From NCBI GenBank assembly GCA_021734075.1, contig JAIPJW010000001.1, forward strand, positions 1 to 64,000: DNA of 64,000 bases, in the 5' to 3' direction. Below, one piece after another: positions 48,637 through 57,280 of the stretch (within the stretch, counting starts at the first letter, position 1; each line of letters opens with the position of its first letter). The DNA is from Cephaloticoccus sp. Lineage in GTDB: Bacteria > Verrucomicrobiota > Verrucomicrobiia > Opitutales > Opitutaceae. Under the pieces are notes generated by a model. That model was not told the DNA's origin. It was given only the letters and a program-made list of their open reading frames with translations, and did no database searches. The translations under genes were made by a program, and so were the position numbers.

Positions 48637-49050
48637 ATGAACGTCTATTCCAAATTTGAGACCGAATTGGCGGTCCGGCCCGACGATATCGATCTTTATC
48701 AACACGTTCACAGCACCCGGTATCTCGACTATGTGCTGGCGGCGCGCTTTGAGCAAATGGAGCGCTACTACGGCATGTCCATGCAGGATTTTGCCCGGCT
48801 GGGTTTGGGCTGGTTCATGACCACGGCCAATATTGCCTACAAACGGCCCCTGGGATGGGGCGACCGCATGACCGTGCGCTGCTGGATCGAACATTTCACC
48901 ACCATGGGCTGCCGTGTGGCCTTCGAAATTGAGAAACTGCCCACCGGCAAGCGGGTTTGCGACGGGTTTTGTGACTATATGCTGGTGAATCTGACCACGG
49001 GCCGGGGCGTCACCCTGCCCGAGGACATCAAGGCCAAGTATTCCATCTGA
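48637..49050 (+). CDS. Acyl-CoA thioesterase, hotdog fold
   Basis: VRPDDIDLYQHVHSTRYLDYVLAARFEQMERYYGM. Confidence 0.9.
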   Translation: MNVYSKFETELAVRPDDIDLYQHVHSTRYLDYVLAARFEQMERYYGMSMQDFARLGLGWFMTTANIAYKRPLGWGDRMTVRCWIEHFTTMGCRVAFEIEKLPTGKRVCDGFCDYMLVNLTTGRGVTLPEDIKAKYSI

Positions 49051-49245
49051 ACCATGCCGCCGGCGGGGGTGGGGAATTAGGCTTGTGTCTCCCGGAGTGG
49101 TCTGCCTTGCTCGTCCCCCTCGATAGAGAAAACGTTAGATGACAGGATCTGGTGAGTCGTTAGCTGAGCAGAGGCTCAAGTGATGATTTCGAAACCCACG
49201 GTGGGAACGGAACTGGCAGCGGACGGTGGATCTTCGAATCATCAG

Positions 49246-49638
49246 ATGAGTAATTCAAAACTATATGTCGGCAACCTGTCGTTCAAAACGACCGAAGACG
49301 AACTTCGTTCACACTTCGGCCAGTATGGCAGCGTGACTGACGTTTACGTCGCTATGGACCGGATGACCGGTCGTCCCCGTGGATTCGCATTCGTGACCAT
49401 GGGCACTGCAGAAGAAGCACAAACCGCAGCTGAGAAAGTCAATGGCTCCGAGCTCGATGGCCGTCAATTGACGGTTAACGAAGCTCGTCCCAAGGAAGAG
49501 CGTCCAGGTGGCGGCTTCGGCGGTGGCGGCGGTGGCGGCGGCGGTCGTGGCTTCGGCGGCGGCGGCGGCGGCGGACGTGGTGGCTTCGGCGGCGGTGGTC
49601 GCGGTGGCGATCGCGATCGCGGCGAGCGTCGCTACTAA
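49246..49638 (+). CDS. RRM RNA-binding protein, glycine-rich C-terminus
   Basis: [20 protein letters not shown] (RNP2), RGFAFVTM (RNP1), Gly/Arg tail. Confidence 0.96.
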   Translation: MSNSKLYVGNLSFKTTEDELRSHFGQYGSVTDVYVAMDRMTGRPRGFAFVTMGTAEEAQTAAEKVNGSELDGRQLTVNEARPKEERPGGGFGGGGGGGGGRGFGGGGGGGRGGFGGGGRGGDRDRGERRY

Positions 49639-49672
49639 TTGTAGCACCGGTCCCAAAAAACCGATTTCAGAG

Positions 49673-49706
49673 GGACGGAGTCCAACCTTGGGCTCCGTCC
49701 TTTTTT
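49673..49706 (+). terminator. Rho-independent terminator after the RRM gene
   Basis: GGACGGAGTCCAA-CC-TTGGGCTCCGTCC then TTTTTT. Confidence 0.92.
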
Positions 49707-49826
49707 GTCTCAATATCTCCTGCCTTTGCGGTGGGGTGAGGACGGGTATTCACACCTGTCCGTGGGCGCGCGGGTCGCGCGCCTCTGCCGGGAAACTCCG
49801 GCTTCAACCGACCCGCTCCCATTATC

Positions 49827-51086
49827 ATGCCATTCAAGTCTCTCAATCTCTCCGAATACGTGCTCCGCGGCGTCCAAGCCGCCGGCTACTCAGAACCCAC
49901 GCCGATTCAATTACGGGCCATTCCGCTCGTGCTGGCCGGCGGCGATGTCATCGGCTCGGCCCAAACCGGCACGGGCAAGACCGCCGCGTTTGCCCTGCCC
50001 ATCCTGACCCGCCTCGAAAGTCACGGTAAGGTCCGTGTGCTCGTGCTCGAGCCGACCCGCGAACTTGCGGCCCAGGTGGAAACTGCATTTCGCGATTTCG
50101 CCCGCTTCACCAATCTGCGCACCGTTGCGGTCTTCGGCGGAGTCGGTTACGGCAACCAGCGCAAGGAAATCGCCCGCGGGGTGGACATCATTGTGGCGAC
50201 ACCCGGCCGCCTGATGGACTACCTCAAGGCCGGCACCATCAATCTGCGCGACATCAACACGCTCGTCCTCGACGAGGTCGACCACATGCTCGACATGGGC
50301 TTTCTGCCCGTGGTGAAGGATATCATCGGTCGCTGTCCGCGCGAACGCCAGACGCTGCTCTTTTCCGCCACCGTGCCGCCGGAGATCCAGGCAATTGCCT
50401 CTTTTGCCCTGCGCAATCCAAGCCGCATCGAGATTGGCGTGGCCCGCACCGTCAACGAATCCGTCAAACATGCGCTTTACCCGGTGGGGTATGACCAGAA
50501 GTTCGACCTGCTGCTCGCGCTGTTGGAAAAAACCGATTTTGACAGCGTGCTGATCTTTTCCCGCACGAAGCACGGCGCCGACAAGATCGCCCGCCGGCTC
50601 AAGGCCGCCAACCATAGCGTGGGCGTGTTGCACGCCAACCGTTCGCAGAACCAGCGCATCGAGGCGCTCGAGGGTTTCAAGTCAGGTAAATACGAGGTCA
50701 TGGTTGCCACCGACATCGCCGCCCGTGGCATCGATGTCGCCGGCGTGTCACATGTCATCAACTATGATGTGCCGGAAAAGCCCGAAGACTATGTGCACCG
50801 CATCGGCCGCACCGGCCGGGCCCAGGCCGTCGGGGATGCCTTCACCCTCGTCACCCCGGAGAACGAAAAAGACATTCGCGACATCCAACGGTTCATCGGT
50901 TCCAAGATTCCCGAACTCAAGCTGGCTGGTTTTCCCTACGGACCGTATACCCCGCGTCCGCCCCAACCTCCGCAACAGCGCGAAAGCCGTGGCCGGGCCG
51001 CGGCCCATGGCGACTTTGAACAAAAACGCGGTGGCTTCCGTGGATTCGGTGGCGGGGGTGGTGGCCGTCGCGGCGGCCGTCGGTAG
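49827..51086 (+). CDS. DEAD-box RNA helicase with RGG-like tail
   Basis: AQTGTGKTAAF, VLEPTRELA, VLDEVDHML (DEVD variant of DEAD), FSAT, HRIGRTGR; tail FGGGGGGRRGGRR. Confidence 0.96.
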   Translation: MPFKSLNLSEYVLRGVQAAGYSEPTPIQLRAIPLVLAGGDVIGSAQTGTGKTAAFALPILTRLESHGKVRVLVLEPTRELAAQVETAFRDFARFTNLRTVAVFGGVGYGNQRKEIARGVDIIVATPGRLMDYLKAGTINLRDINTLVLDEVDHMLDMGFLPVVKDIIGRCPRERQTLLFSATVPPEIQAIASFALRNPSRIEIGVARTVNESVKHALYPVGYDQKFDLLLALLEKTDFDSVLIFSRTKHGADKIARRLKAANHSVGVLHANRSQNQRIEALEGFKSGKYEVMVATDIAARGIDVAGVSHVINYDVPEKPEDYVHRIGRTGRAQAVGDAFTLVTPENEKDIRDIQRFIGSKIPELKLAGFPYGPYTPRPPQPPQQRESRGRAAAHGDFEQKRGGFRGFGGGGGGRRGGRR

Positions 51087-51237
51087 GAAGCGTCCCGACA
51101 ACCCGGTTGGGCGGTAAACGTCCGGCGGGTGCCGTCGTGGGAGCATTGAACGGCTGACAGGAAACTGGATGGGGCGCAGAATTTTTTTGCATCCTTTGGC
51201 GAAGTGCTGCGTTAGCCCAAGGGAAATCAAATCCTAT

Positions 51238-52035
51238 ATGAGCACACCAAAATATCCCGAAACTGAACAGATCCGCAGTCACATTCGCGAACGCTACGGC
51301 GCAATTGCAGAACAGGCGGACGAATCCTGCGGTTGCCATGCCAGCGGGAGTTGCTGCGGCAAGATTGAGAGCTACGGAGCCCAACTCGGCTACACGATGG
51401 AACAGCTTACCTCTGCCCCGGAGGGATCAGATCTCGGGCTCGGGTGCGGAAATCCGTTGGCCATTGCCTCGATCAAGCCTGGCGAAACGGTGCTCGACCT
51501 AGGCAGTGGGGCTGGGTTCGACTGTTTTCTCGCCGCACGACAATTGGCTGGGACGGGGCGGGTGATTGGGGTCGATATGACCCCGGGCATGATCGTGAAG
51601 GCAAGGGCCAATGCAGTAAAATCCGGATACGCCAACGTGGAATTCCGTCTGGGCGAGATCGAGGCACTGCCCGTGGCTGATGAGTGCGTGGACCTTATTC
51701 TCTCCAATTGCGTGATCAACCTTTCGCCTGAGAAGCAGCGAATTTTTTCAGAAGCATTTCGGGTGTTAAAGCCTGGCGGACGGCTGGCCATAGCGGACGT
51801 CGTGGCCACAGATCCACTGCCGGCGGCACTGTCCACAAAACTGGAATCGATCGGTGCCTGCATCGGCGGTGCGGCGTTGGCTGGTGATCTGCGGGCAATG
51901 TTGCTCCATGCCGGCTTCACCCAAATCGAAATTAATGAGAGAGTGGGATCGCGGGATCTCATCAATCAATGGACCGAAGATGATCGGGCCGGCGATTTTG
52001 TCGTGAGTGCGCTCATAACGGCGTGTAAAAGCTGA
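51238..52035 (+). CDS. Arsenite methyltransferase-like (ArsM family) SAM methyltransferase
   Basis: ESCGCHASGSCCGK, LGLGCGNPLAIASIKPGETVLDLGSGAGFDCFLAARQL, SNCVINLSPEKQRIFSEAFRVLKPGGRLAIADVV. Confidence 0.88.
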   Translation: MSTPKYPETEQIRSHIRERYGAIAEQADESCGCHASGSCCGKIESYGAQLGYTMEQLTSAPEGSDLGLGCGNPLAIASIKPGETVLDLGSGAGFDCFLAARQLAGTGRVIGVDMTPGMIVKARANAVKSGYANVEFRLGEIEALPVADECVDLILSNCVINLSPEKQRIFSEAFRVLKPGGRLAIADVVATDPLPAALSTKLESIGACIGGAALAGDLRAMLLHAGFTQIEINERVGSRDLINQWTEDDRAGDFVVSALITACKS

Positions 52036-52038
52036 GCC

Positions 52039-52608
52039 ATGATTCCGGACCCAATCAGCGGAACTGTGTTTGACGAGGCGGTGGTGGGCTTCATCTCGAA
52101 ACTCCGCAGTTTCGTCCGGCGACGGGTGGCAGACGATGCGACGGCAGACGATCTGACGCAAGAAACCCTGTTTAGGATTTATCGCGCCCGCAACACTGCG
52201 AAACTACCCGACACACAGCGGCTGGAGGCGTGGATCTACCGCATCGCCAGGAATACTCTCATCAGCTATTATCGGAAACAGCGTCCCGTGTCGGAGTTAC
52301 CGGAATTGCTGGTGGCCGAGCCGCTGGAAAAGGAGGATGAGTTCCGCCTCGCGGTCTTGGCGGCCATGCGCCGATTTTTGGGTGAACTCCCGATTATCTA
52401 CCGTGAACCGGTGCGACTGGCGGAATTGGAAGGCCTGCCCTTGGCAAAAATCGCGTTGCGTCTCAATCTTTCACTCTCGGCAGTCAAGGCCCGGGTGAGG
52501 CGAGGCCGGGTCATGTTACGCAAGAAACTGCAGGCATGCTGCCGGTTCGAGTTTGACCGGATGGGCAAGGTGATCGATTGGGAGCGGCGAAAGCCCTGCG
52601 GCTGCTGA
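52039..52608 (+). CDS. sigZ: RNA polymerase sigma factor, SigZ-like ECF
   Basis: ADDLTQETLFRIYRARNTAKLPDTQRLEAWIYRIARNTLISYYRKQR; sigma4 LPIIYREPVRLAELEGLPLAKIALRLNLSLSAVKARVRRGR; Cys-rich end CCRFEF...RRKPCGC. Confidence 0.9.
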   Translation: MIPDPISGTVFDEAVVGFISKLRSFVRRRVADDATADDLTQETLFRIYRARNTAKLPDTQRLEAWIYRIARNTLISYYRKQRPVSELPELLVAEPLEKEDEFRLAVLAAMRRFLGELPIIYREPVRLAELEGLPLAKIALRLNLSLSAVKARVRRGRVMLRKKLQACCRFEFDRMGKVIDWERRKPCGC

Positions 52609-52711
52609 ATCCCCGTCTGATGGCCGGTCAGATATGCTGCATTTTGTATTTTACCGGATTGGTTTGGTTTTTGGTTTCCTCGGGTTCATTCTGTGCCCAT
52701 CCGTTTAGTCC

Positions 52712-54118
52712 GTGGTTCTCCCCAATACCCCCTCTGCGGCACCGGCCCATCCCATTAATAATCTGTTTCCCGACTTCGAATCGTTTTCACCGGAGGAGAA
52801 GATTCGCCAGATCGAGTGCCTAACCTCGGCGGCGCGGGCACATCCCAGTGGCATCATGGTGTGCATGCCCAAGGTTGCCAAAGAGGGGTTGCGCCAGATT
52901 CGTCTGTCGGATCTCGAGGGGATGGATCAGTTCTCGGTGAACTTCGGCCACAAGTTCAAATCCATCACGGATTTCTTTGATAATGAAAATTCCATCACGG
53001 CCTCGGGGAGTCACCTTGCGGCCCAAAGTATCCGGTTCAAGGCCACCGGCGAAGCGGAGGCATTGGTGGCGGCGCGTGTGGCCTACCGATCGCTGCGCAT
53101 CGTGTTTGAATTCGGGGTGCAGGCGGGGCAGCGGGGTTTCATGGGTAAACCGTTTCATTTCGAGTATTCGTGTCACACCACGGGCGACCAATCCCTGCAC
53201 GCGCTCTGGGGCTGGTGGAGTTTTCTTCCCATCGCGAATGCCGGGGAGCAGGCGGAAATCAGGGAAATGATCGTGGCGGTGGCGGATTATCAAATCTCGG
53301 TCGACTACACGATTTTCAACCGCAGCGGAGGCAACTGGTGCATGCGAACCGATCCCTCCGACTACAATGCAATCATGGCCGCCCTGGTGGCGGCGGCCTA
53401 CAAGCTGACCGGCGCACAAAAATATCTGGACGCGTATGAGCACGTCATGCTGACCGGCAAGTGGAGGACCCACCGCCGCCTCGATTATATTGTCGAACAG
53501 TTCCAGGCGGGCACCTATCAAGCCCAACCCTGGGATCGGATTGCCGGCGCGAGGGTCGAGGACGGGGAGTTTGCCCATTGGGAGCAAATTCAGCACTGCC
53601 AGTTCACGGCGATATCCGCGGCCATCATCCATGAGTGTGTGCCCGAACGGTTCACGAGCGAGGACCTGAGCAACGTGTTGGCGCTGTGGTGGGCAGACCA
53701 ACCGGTGGGCTTCGACCGGGGCTATTGGGGCTATCTTTATTGGTTCATGGTATCGGTGCACGACCGGTCATGGCGGCGCGCTCCCCGCACCGAACGCTTG
53801 CCGCGCGAGCAGTGGTTCGGCGGTCATCCCATGCTCTCGTTTGCCTCGTCATGGATCTACGGGGATTGCTTGGCGCGGTTCATGTGGACGGCGCTGGTGG
53901 TGGCGCGGCACTGCCCGCCCAAAAAGGCCGAAGCGGCGGCTTTTGCGGAGGAAACCTTTCGGCGCCTGCAGCCGAAACACTTGTTGTGGATTGCCGATCC
54001 GGACGGGCAACAGATCGCTCCGGAGCTGCGCTACTTCACCGAGTTCCTGAGCAGTGAACTGCCGGAGTGCCTGATTGCTTCCTATTGGGAGGGTCGCCGG
54101 CTCAACCTCTGGTCCTGA
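52712..54118 (+). CDS. Uncharacterised protein, possible alpha/alpha-toroid (glycosidase/lyase-like)
   Basis: 468 aa ORF, Trp/Tyr-rich helical pattern, no catalytic family recognised by eye. Confidence 0.65.
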   Translation: MVLPNTPSAAPAHPINNLFPDFESFSPEEKIRQIECLTSAARAHPSGIMVCMPKVAKEGLRQIRLSDLEGMDQFSVNFGHKFKSITDFFDNENSITASGSHLAAQSIRFKATGEAEALVAARVAYRSLRIVFEFGVQAGQRGFMGKPFHFEYSCHTTGDQSLHALWGWWSFLPIANAGEQAEIREMIVAVADYQISVDYTIFNRSGGNWCMRTDPSDYNAIMAALVAAAYKLTGAQKYLDAYEHVMLTGKWRTHRRLDYIVEQFQAGTYQAQPWDRIAGARVEDGEFAHWEQIQHCQFTAISAAIIHECVPERFTSEDLSNVLALWWADQPVGFDRGYWGYLYWFMVSVHDRSWRRAPRTERLPREQWFGGHPMLSFASSWIYGDCLARFMWTALVVARHCPPKKAEAAAFAEETFRRLQPKHLLWIADPDGQQIAPELRYFTEFLSSELPECLIASYWEGRRLNLWS

Positions 54119-54121
54119 CGC

Positions 54122-54880
54122 ATGGACCCGGCACCTTGTTTACGTCGATGCGAAACCCCGACCGGGGTCCGCTTCGGTATCTGGGGTCCGGAACTGACCG
54201 GTCCCGCGCCGATTCTGATAATTCTGGCGAACACCATCACGGGCACTCTGGAGGATCCTTATTACCGGCAATGTGGCACGACCTTGGCGGCCGAGGGCTG
54301 GTGCTGCGCGTCGATCGATTTGCCGTGTCATGGGGCGGAACACCGTGCCGGTGAACCGGCGGAATTGCTCGGCTGGCGGCACCGCGCCGAGGCCGGGGAG
54401 GATTTTGTGGCGGAAACCAACCGGCGGCTGACCCAAGTGCTGGATCATCTCATTGCCACCCGCCGGGTCGATGGGGAATGCGTGACGGCATGCGGCACAT
54501 CGCGCGGCGGGTTTCTCGCGCTGCATTTTGCCGCCCATGATGAGCGCGTCAAAGGGGTGGCGGCGTTTGCTCCGGTTACCGATCTGCTGGCGTTGCGGGA
54601 GTTTCGTGATGCCGGGGCCAATCCGCTCATTCAGGCCCTGGCCTTGCGCCAACACGCGGCGATCCTTGCCCGGCGGGACCTCTGGCTGGTAATCGGAGAT
54701 CAGGATGAACGGGTCGGCACCCACCATGCAGTCGAGTTGGCCGACCGCATCGCCACGGTCGCCTGCGAGCAGGGTCGACCCGTGGCCGTGGAAATGCACG
54801 TTTTGCCCGAGCCACGTGGTCACACCACGCCGACCGGGGCGGAGGAAAGGGCGACGGCATGGCTGCGGGGTCGCTTCTAG
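54122..54880 (+). CDS. Alpha/beta hydrolase
   Basis: ACGTSRGGFLALHFAAHD nucleophile elbow, GDQDERVG acid, EPRGHTTPTG His. Confidence 0.85.
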   Translation: MDPAPCLRRCETPTGVRFGIWGPELTGPAPILIILANTITGTLEDPYYRQCGTTLAAEGWCCASIDLPCHGAEHRAGEPAELLGWRHRAEAGEDFVAETNRRLTQVLDHLIATRRVDGECVTACGTSRGGFLALHFAAHDERVKGVAAFAPVTDLLALREFRDAGANPLIQALALRQHAAILARRDLWLVIGDQDERVGTHHAVELADRIATVACEQGRPVAVEMHVLPEPRGHTTPTGAEERATAWLRGRF

Positions 54881-54921
54881 GGATATTGCGGGATTAACCT
54901 CTCTGCGCCCACAATCACTTT

Positions 54922-55554
54922 ATGAGCAAGGATTCCTCCCAAGCCTCATTGGCCGCGGTCGAAAATCATCTGATGACGTTGCGGACCTGCACCAAATGCC
55001 CGCGGATGCATCCGCCGGTCGTGGTGGGTCGGCCGGTGCCGAGTCGGATACTGCTGGTGGGCCAGGCACCCGGCGACAAAGAGCCCAAACTGGGGCGACC
55101 TTTTGCCTGGACGGCGGGCAGGACGCTTTTCAAATGGTTTCAAACCGGATTGGGCTGGACCGAGGACGAGGTGCGCGACCGGATTTATTTTGCGGCGGTG
55201 TGCCGCTGCTTTCCGGGTAAGAAGCCGACCGGGGGTGACCGGGTGCCCGCCCCGGATGAAATCGCCAATTGTGCCGGCTGGCTGCAGCAGGAGTTTGACC
55301 TGCTGCGTCCGGCACTCGTCTTGCCGGTGGGCAAGCTGGCAATCGCCCAGTTTCTCCCGGTCGCCCCACTCATCGACACGATTGGGCGGAAATTTTCGAT
55401 CACCTACCACGGTCATCGGGTCGATTGCGTGCCCCTGCCACATCCCTCGGGGGCGTCGCCCTGGCCCCGCATGGAACCGGGCCTGACCCTCCTCCAAAAG
55501 GCGTTGCGGATGGTCGCGAATCACCCGGCGATAAAAAAATCCGTGTATTCGTGA
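54922..55554 (+). CDS. Uracil-DNA glycosylase family protein
   Basis: RILLVGQAPGDKEPKLGRPF; YFAAVCRCFPGKKPTGGDRVP; LPHPSGASPW. Confidence 0.9.
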   Translation: MSKDSSQASLAAVENHLMTLRTCTKCPRMHPPVVVGRPVPSRILLVGQAPGDKEPKLGRPFAWTAGRTLFKWFQTGLGWTEDEVRDRIYFAAVCRCFPGKKPTGGDRVPAPDEIANCAGWLQQEFDLLRPALVLPVGKLAIAQFLPVAPLIDTIGRKFSITYHGHRVDCVPLPHPSGASPWPRMEPGLTLLQKALRMVANHPAIKKSVYS

Positions 55555-55577
55555 AACAGTTTGCTAAGGCTAACTCC

Positions 55578-56039
55578 ATGTTTTGTCGCCGCGTCCTCCT
55601 CATGCTTCTTTTGCTTTCACCCTGTGTGCTGCACGCCCAGCGGGAAAAACTGCCGCCGGATGATCTCGCCTGGGTGGAGGAAAATTTCCCCAACGCCAAG
55701 AAATCCAACACGGGAATCCGCTATTTGGTGCTGGAAAATGGCAGCGGCGAAACCGCGAAGCGCGGGGACATGGTGTCGGTCGTCTACATCGGTCGGTTCA
55801 TCAACGGGGATTCATTTGACGAACAAATCGATCCCAAGAAGCCCTTCACCTTCCGTTTGGGCCGGGGCAAGGTTATCCAGGGCTGGGATCAAATCCTGCA
55901 GCTCATGCGGCCCGGCGACAAGTGGTTGGTCATCATCCCGCCAGAACTGGCCTACGGCACGCGGGGTTCGCTGCCGCGCATACCGGCAGATGCCACCTTG
56001 GTTTTCACCATGCAATTGCTGGCGGTCAATCCGGACTGA
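55578..56039 (+). CDS. FKBP-type peptidylprolyl isomerase
   Basis: Signal peptide; GDMVSVVYIGRFINGDSFDEQ; VIQGWDQILQLMRPGDKWLVIIPPELAYG. Confidence 0.94.
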   Translation: MFCRRVLLMLLLLSPCVLHAQREKLPPDDLAWVEENFPNAKKSNTGIRYLVLENGSGETAKRGDMVSVVYIGRFINGDSFDEQIDPKKPFTFRLGRGKVIQGWDQILQLMRPGDKWLVIIPPELAYGTRGSLPRIPADATLVFTMQLLAVNPD

Positions 56040-56932
56040 TTGCTGCTCCGCTGCTGCCAGATCGCATCGGCGGTGTAGATGGCCAGGCCGGTCCATATGA
56101 AGATGAACGACTGGGCCCGGACCGCACTGAAGGCCTCGTGAAAAAACCAGATGCCGAGGGCGAACTGCACCGTGGGGGCGACGTATTGGAGCAGCCCCAA
56201 AGTCGTGAGGCGCAGCCGCCGCGCCCCGTAGGCAAAGAGCAGCAGGGGCACCCCGGTGATGATGCCGGTGGACAGCACGAGCATTTGGGTCAGGGCCGGG
56301 GCCGTGCCCAGAGCACCCGTGCCCTGGGACGCCCGCCAAAGCAGAAACGCCCCCGCCAGGGGGGCGAGGAGCATGGTTTCAGTGGCCAAACCGGCCAGGG
56401 AACCCAAGGGCGATTGTTTGCGCAACAAGCCGTAGGTGCCAAACGTGCCCGCCAGCGCGAGGGCGATCCACGGCAAACGCCCGAGTTGGACCAATTGCCA
56501 GGACACCCCCGCGACGGCCAAGGCTATCGCCACCCACTGGGTCCGGCGCAAACGCTCATGCAACACGAGCCGACCCAGTGCGATATTGACCAGGGGCACC
56601 AGAAAGTAACCCAGACTCGTCTCAATCACATGCCCGTGGTTGACCGCCCAGACGAATACGAGCCAGTTCAGGGAGAGCAGCACCCCACTCAAAGCATACA
56701 AGCGCAGGGCGCGACCGGTGGAGAATGCGGCGTAAACCGGTTCGAAACCCTTGCGCCACCACAGCAGGAATACGGTGAAAAACATCGTCCACAACAAGCG
56801 GTGTGCGATCAGTTCGGTCGCATCCACTGCCGCCAGTAGGTGCCAGTAAATCGGAAATATCCCCCACGCGAGGTAGCATCCGAAGGCGGCCAGCACGCCT
56901 TTTCCCGCCGCTGGACTGGGAGAGGATTTCAT
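55952..56932 (-). CDS. rarD: EamA family transporter RarD
   Basis: GVLAAFGCYLAWGIFPIYWHLLAAVDATELIAHRLLWTMFF. Confidence 0.94.
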   Translation of the reverse strand: MKSSPSPAAGKGVLAAFGCYLAWGIFPIYWHLLAAVDATELIAHRLLWTMFFTVFLLWWRKGFEPVYAAFSTGRALRLYALSGVLLSLNWLVFVWAVNHGHVIETSLGYFLVPLVNIALGRLVLHERLRRTQWVAIALAVAGVSWQLVQLGRLPWIALALAGTFGTYGLLRKQSPLGSLAGLATETMLLAPLAGAFLLWRASQGTGALGTAPALTQMLVLSTGIITGVPLLLFAYGARRLRLTTLGLLQYVAPTVQFALGIWFFHEAFSAVRAQSFIFIWTGLAIYTADAIWQQRSSNQSGLTASNCMVKTKVASAGMRGSEPRVP

Positions 56933-57186
56933 TCCTGCGCGGCCGAGGTAAACTCGTAGCGCTCACGAAATTCGCGGACCGATTGGCTCAGGGCTTCCTC
57001 GGGACTCTTGCCCTGTCCGATCAGCTCCGCACTCCGTTTTTCAATCCAACGGTGTTTGAACGACTGTTCGATCTGCACGGTGATGGCTTTATCCTCCGGG
57101 GCCTTGGTTTTGGATGAAAAGCAGCCTGGGCACAGGGGAAGAGCGAGGAGCAGGAGCAGGAGAAAGGGACGCATTTTGACAGACAT
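56929..57186 (-). CDS. Small putative lipoprotein
   Basis: MSVKMRPFLLLLLLALPLCPGCFSS lipobox; ATGA overlap with rarD start. Confidence 0.7.
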   Translation of the reverse strand: MSVKMRPFLLLLLLALPLCPGCFSSKTKAPEDKAITVQIEQSFKHRWIEKRSAELIGQGKSPEEALSQSVREFRERYEFTSAAQE

Positions 57187-57280
57187 GGTTTGATTTTAGA
57201 CTTAGGATCGGTCTCTTTGACCGCGAGCGAATCTTTTTGTTTTCGCGCCGTTCGATATTAGTGTTAAGCCAATTGCCGAA

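Noticed and set aside
49500-49620. GGCGGC-rich tandem repeat DNA
   Set aside because: Explained as the glycine-rich coding tail of the RRM protein, not an independent repeat array.
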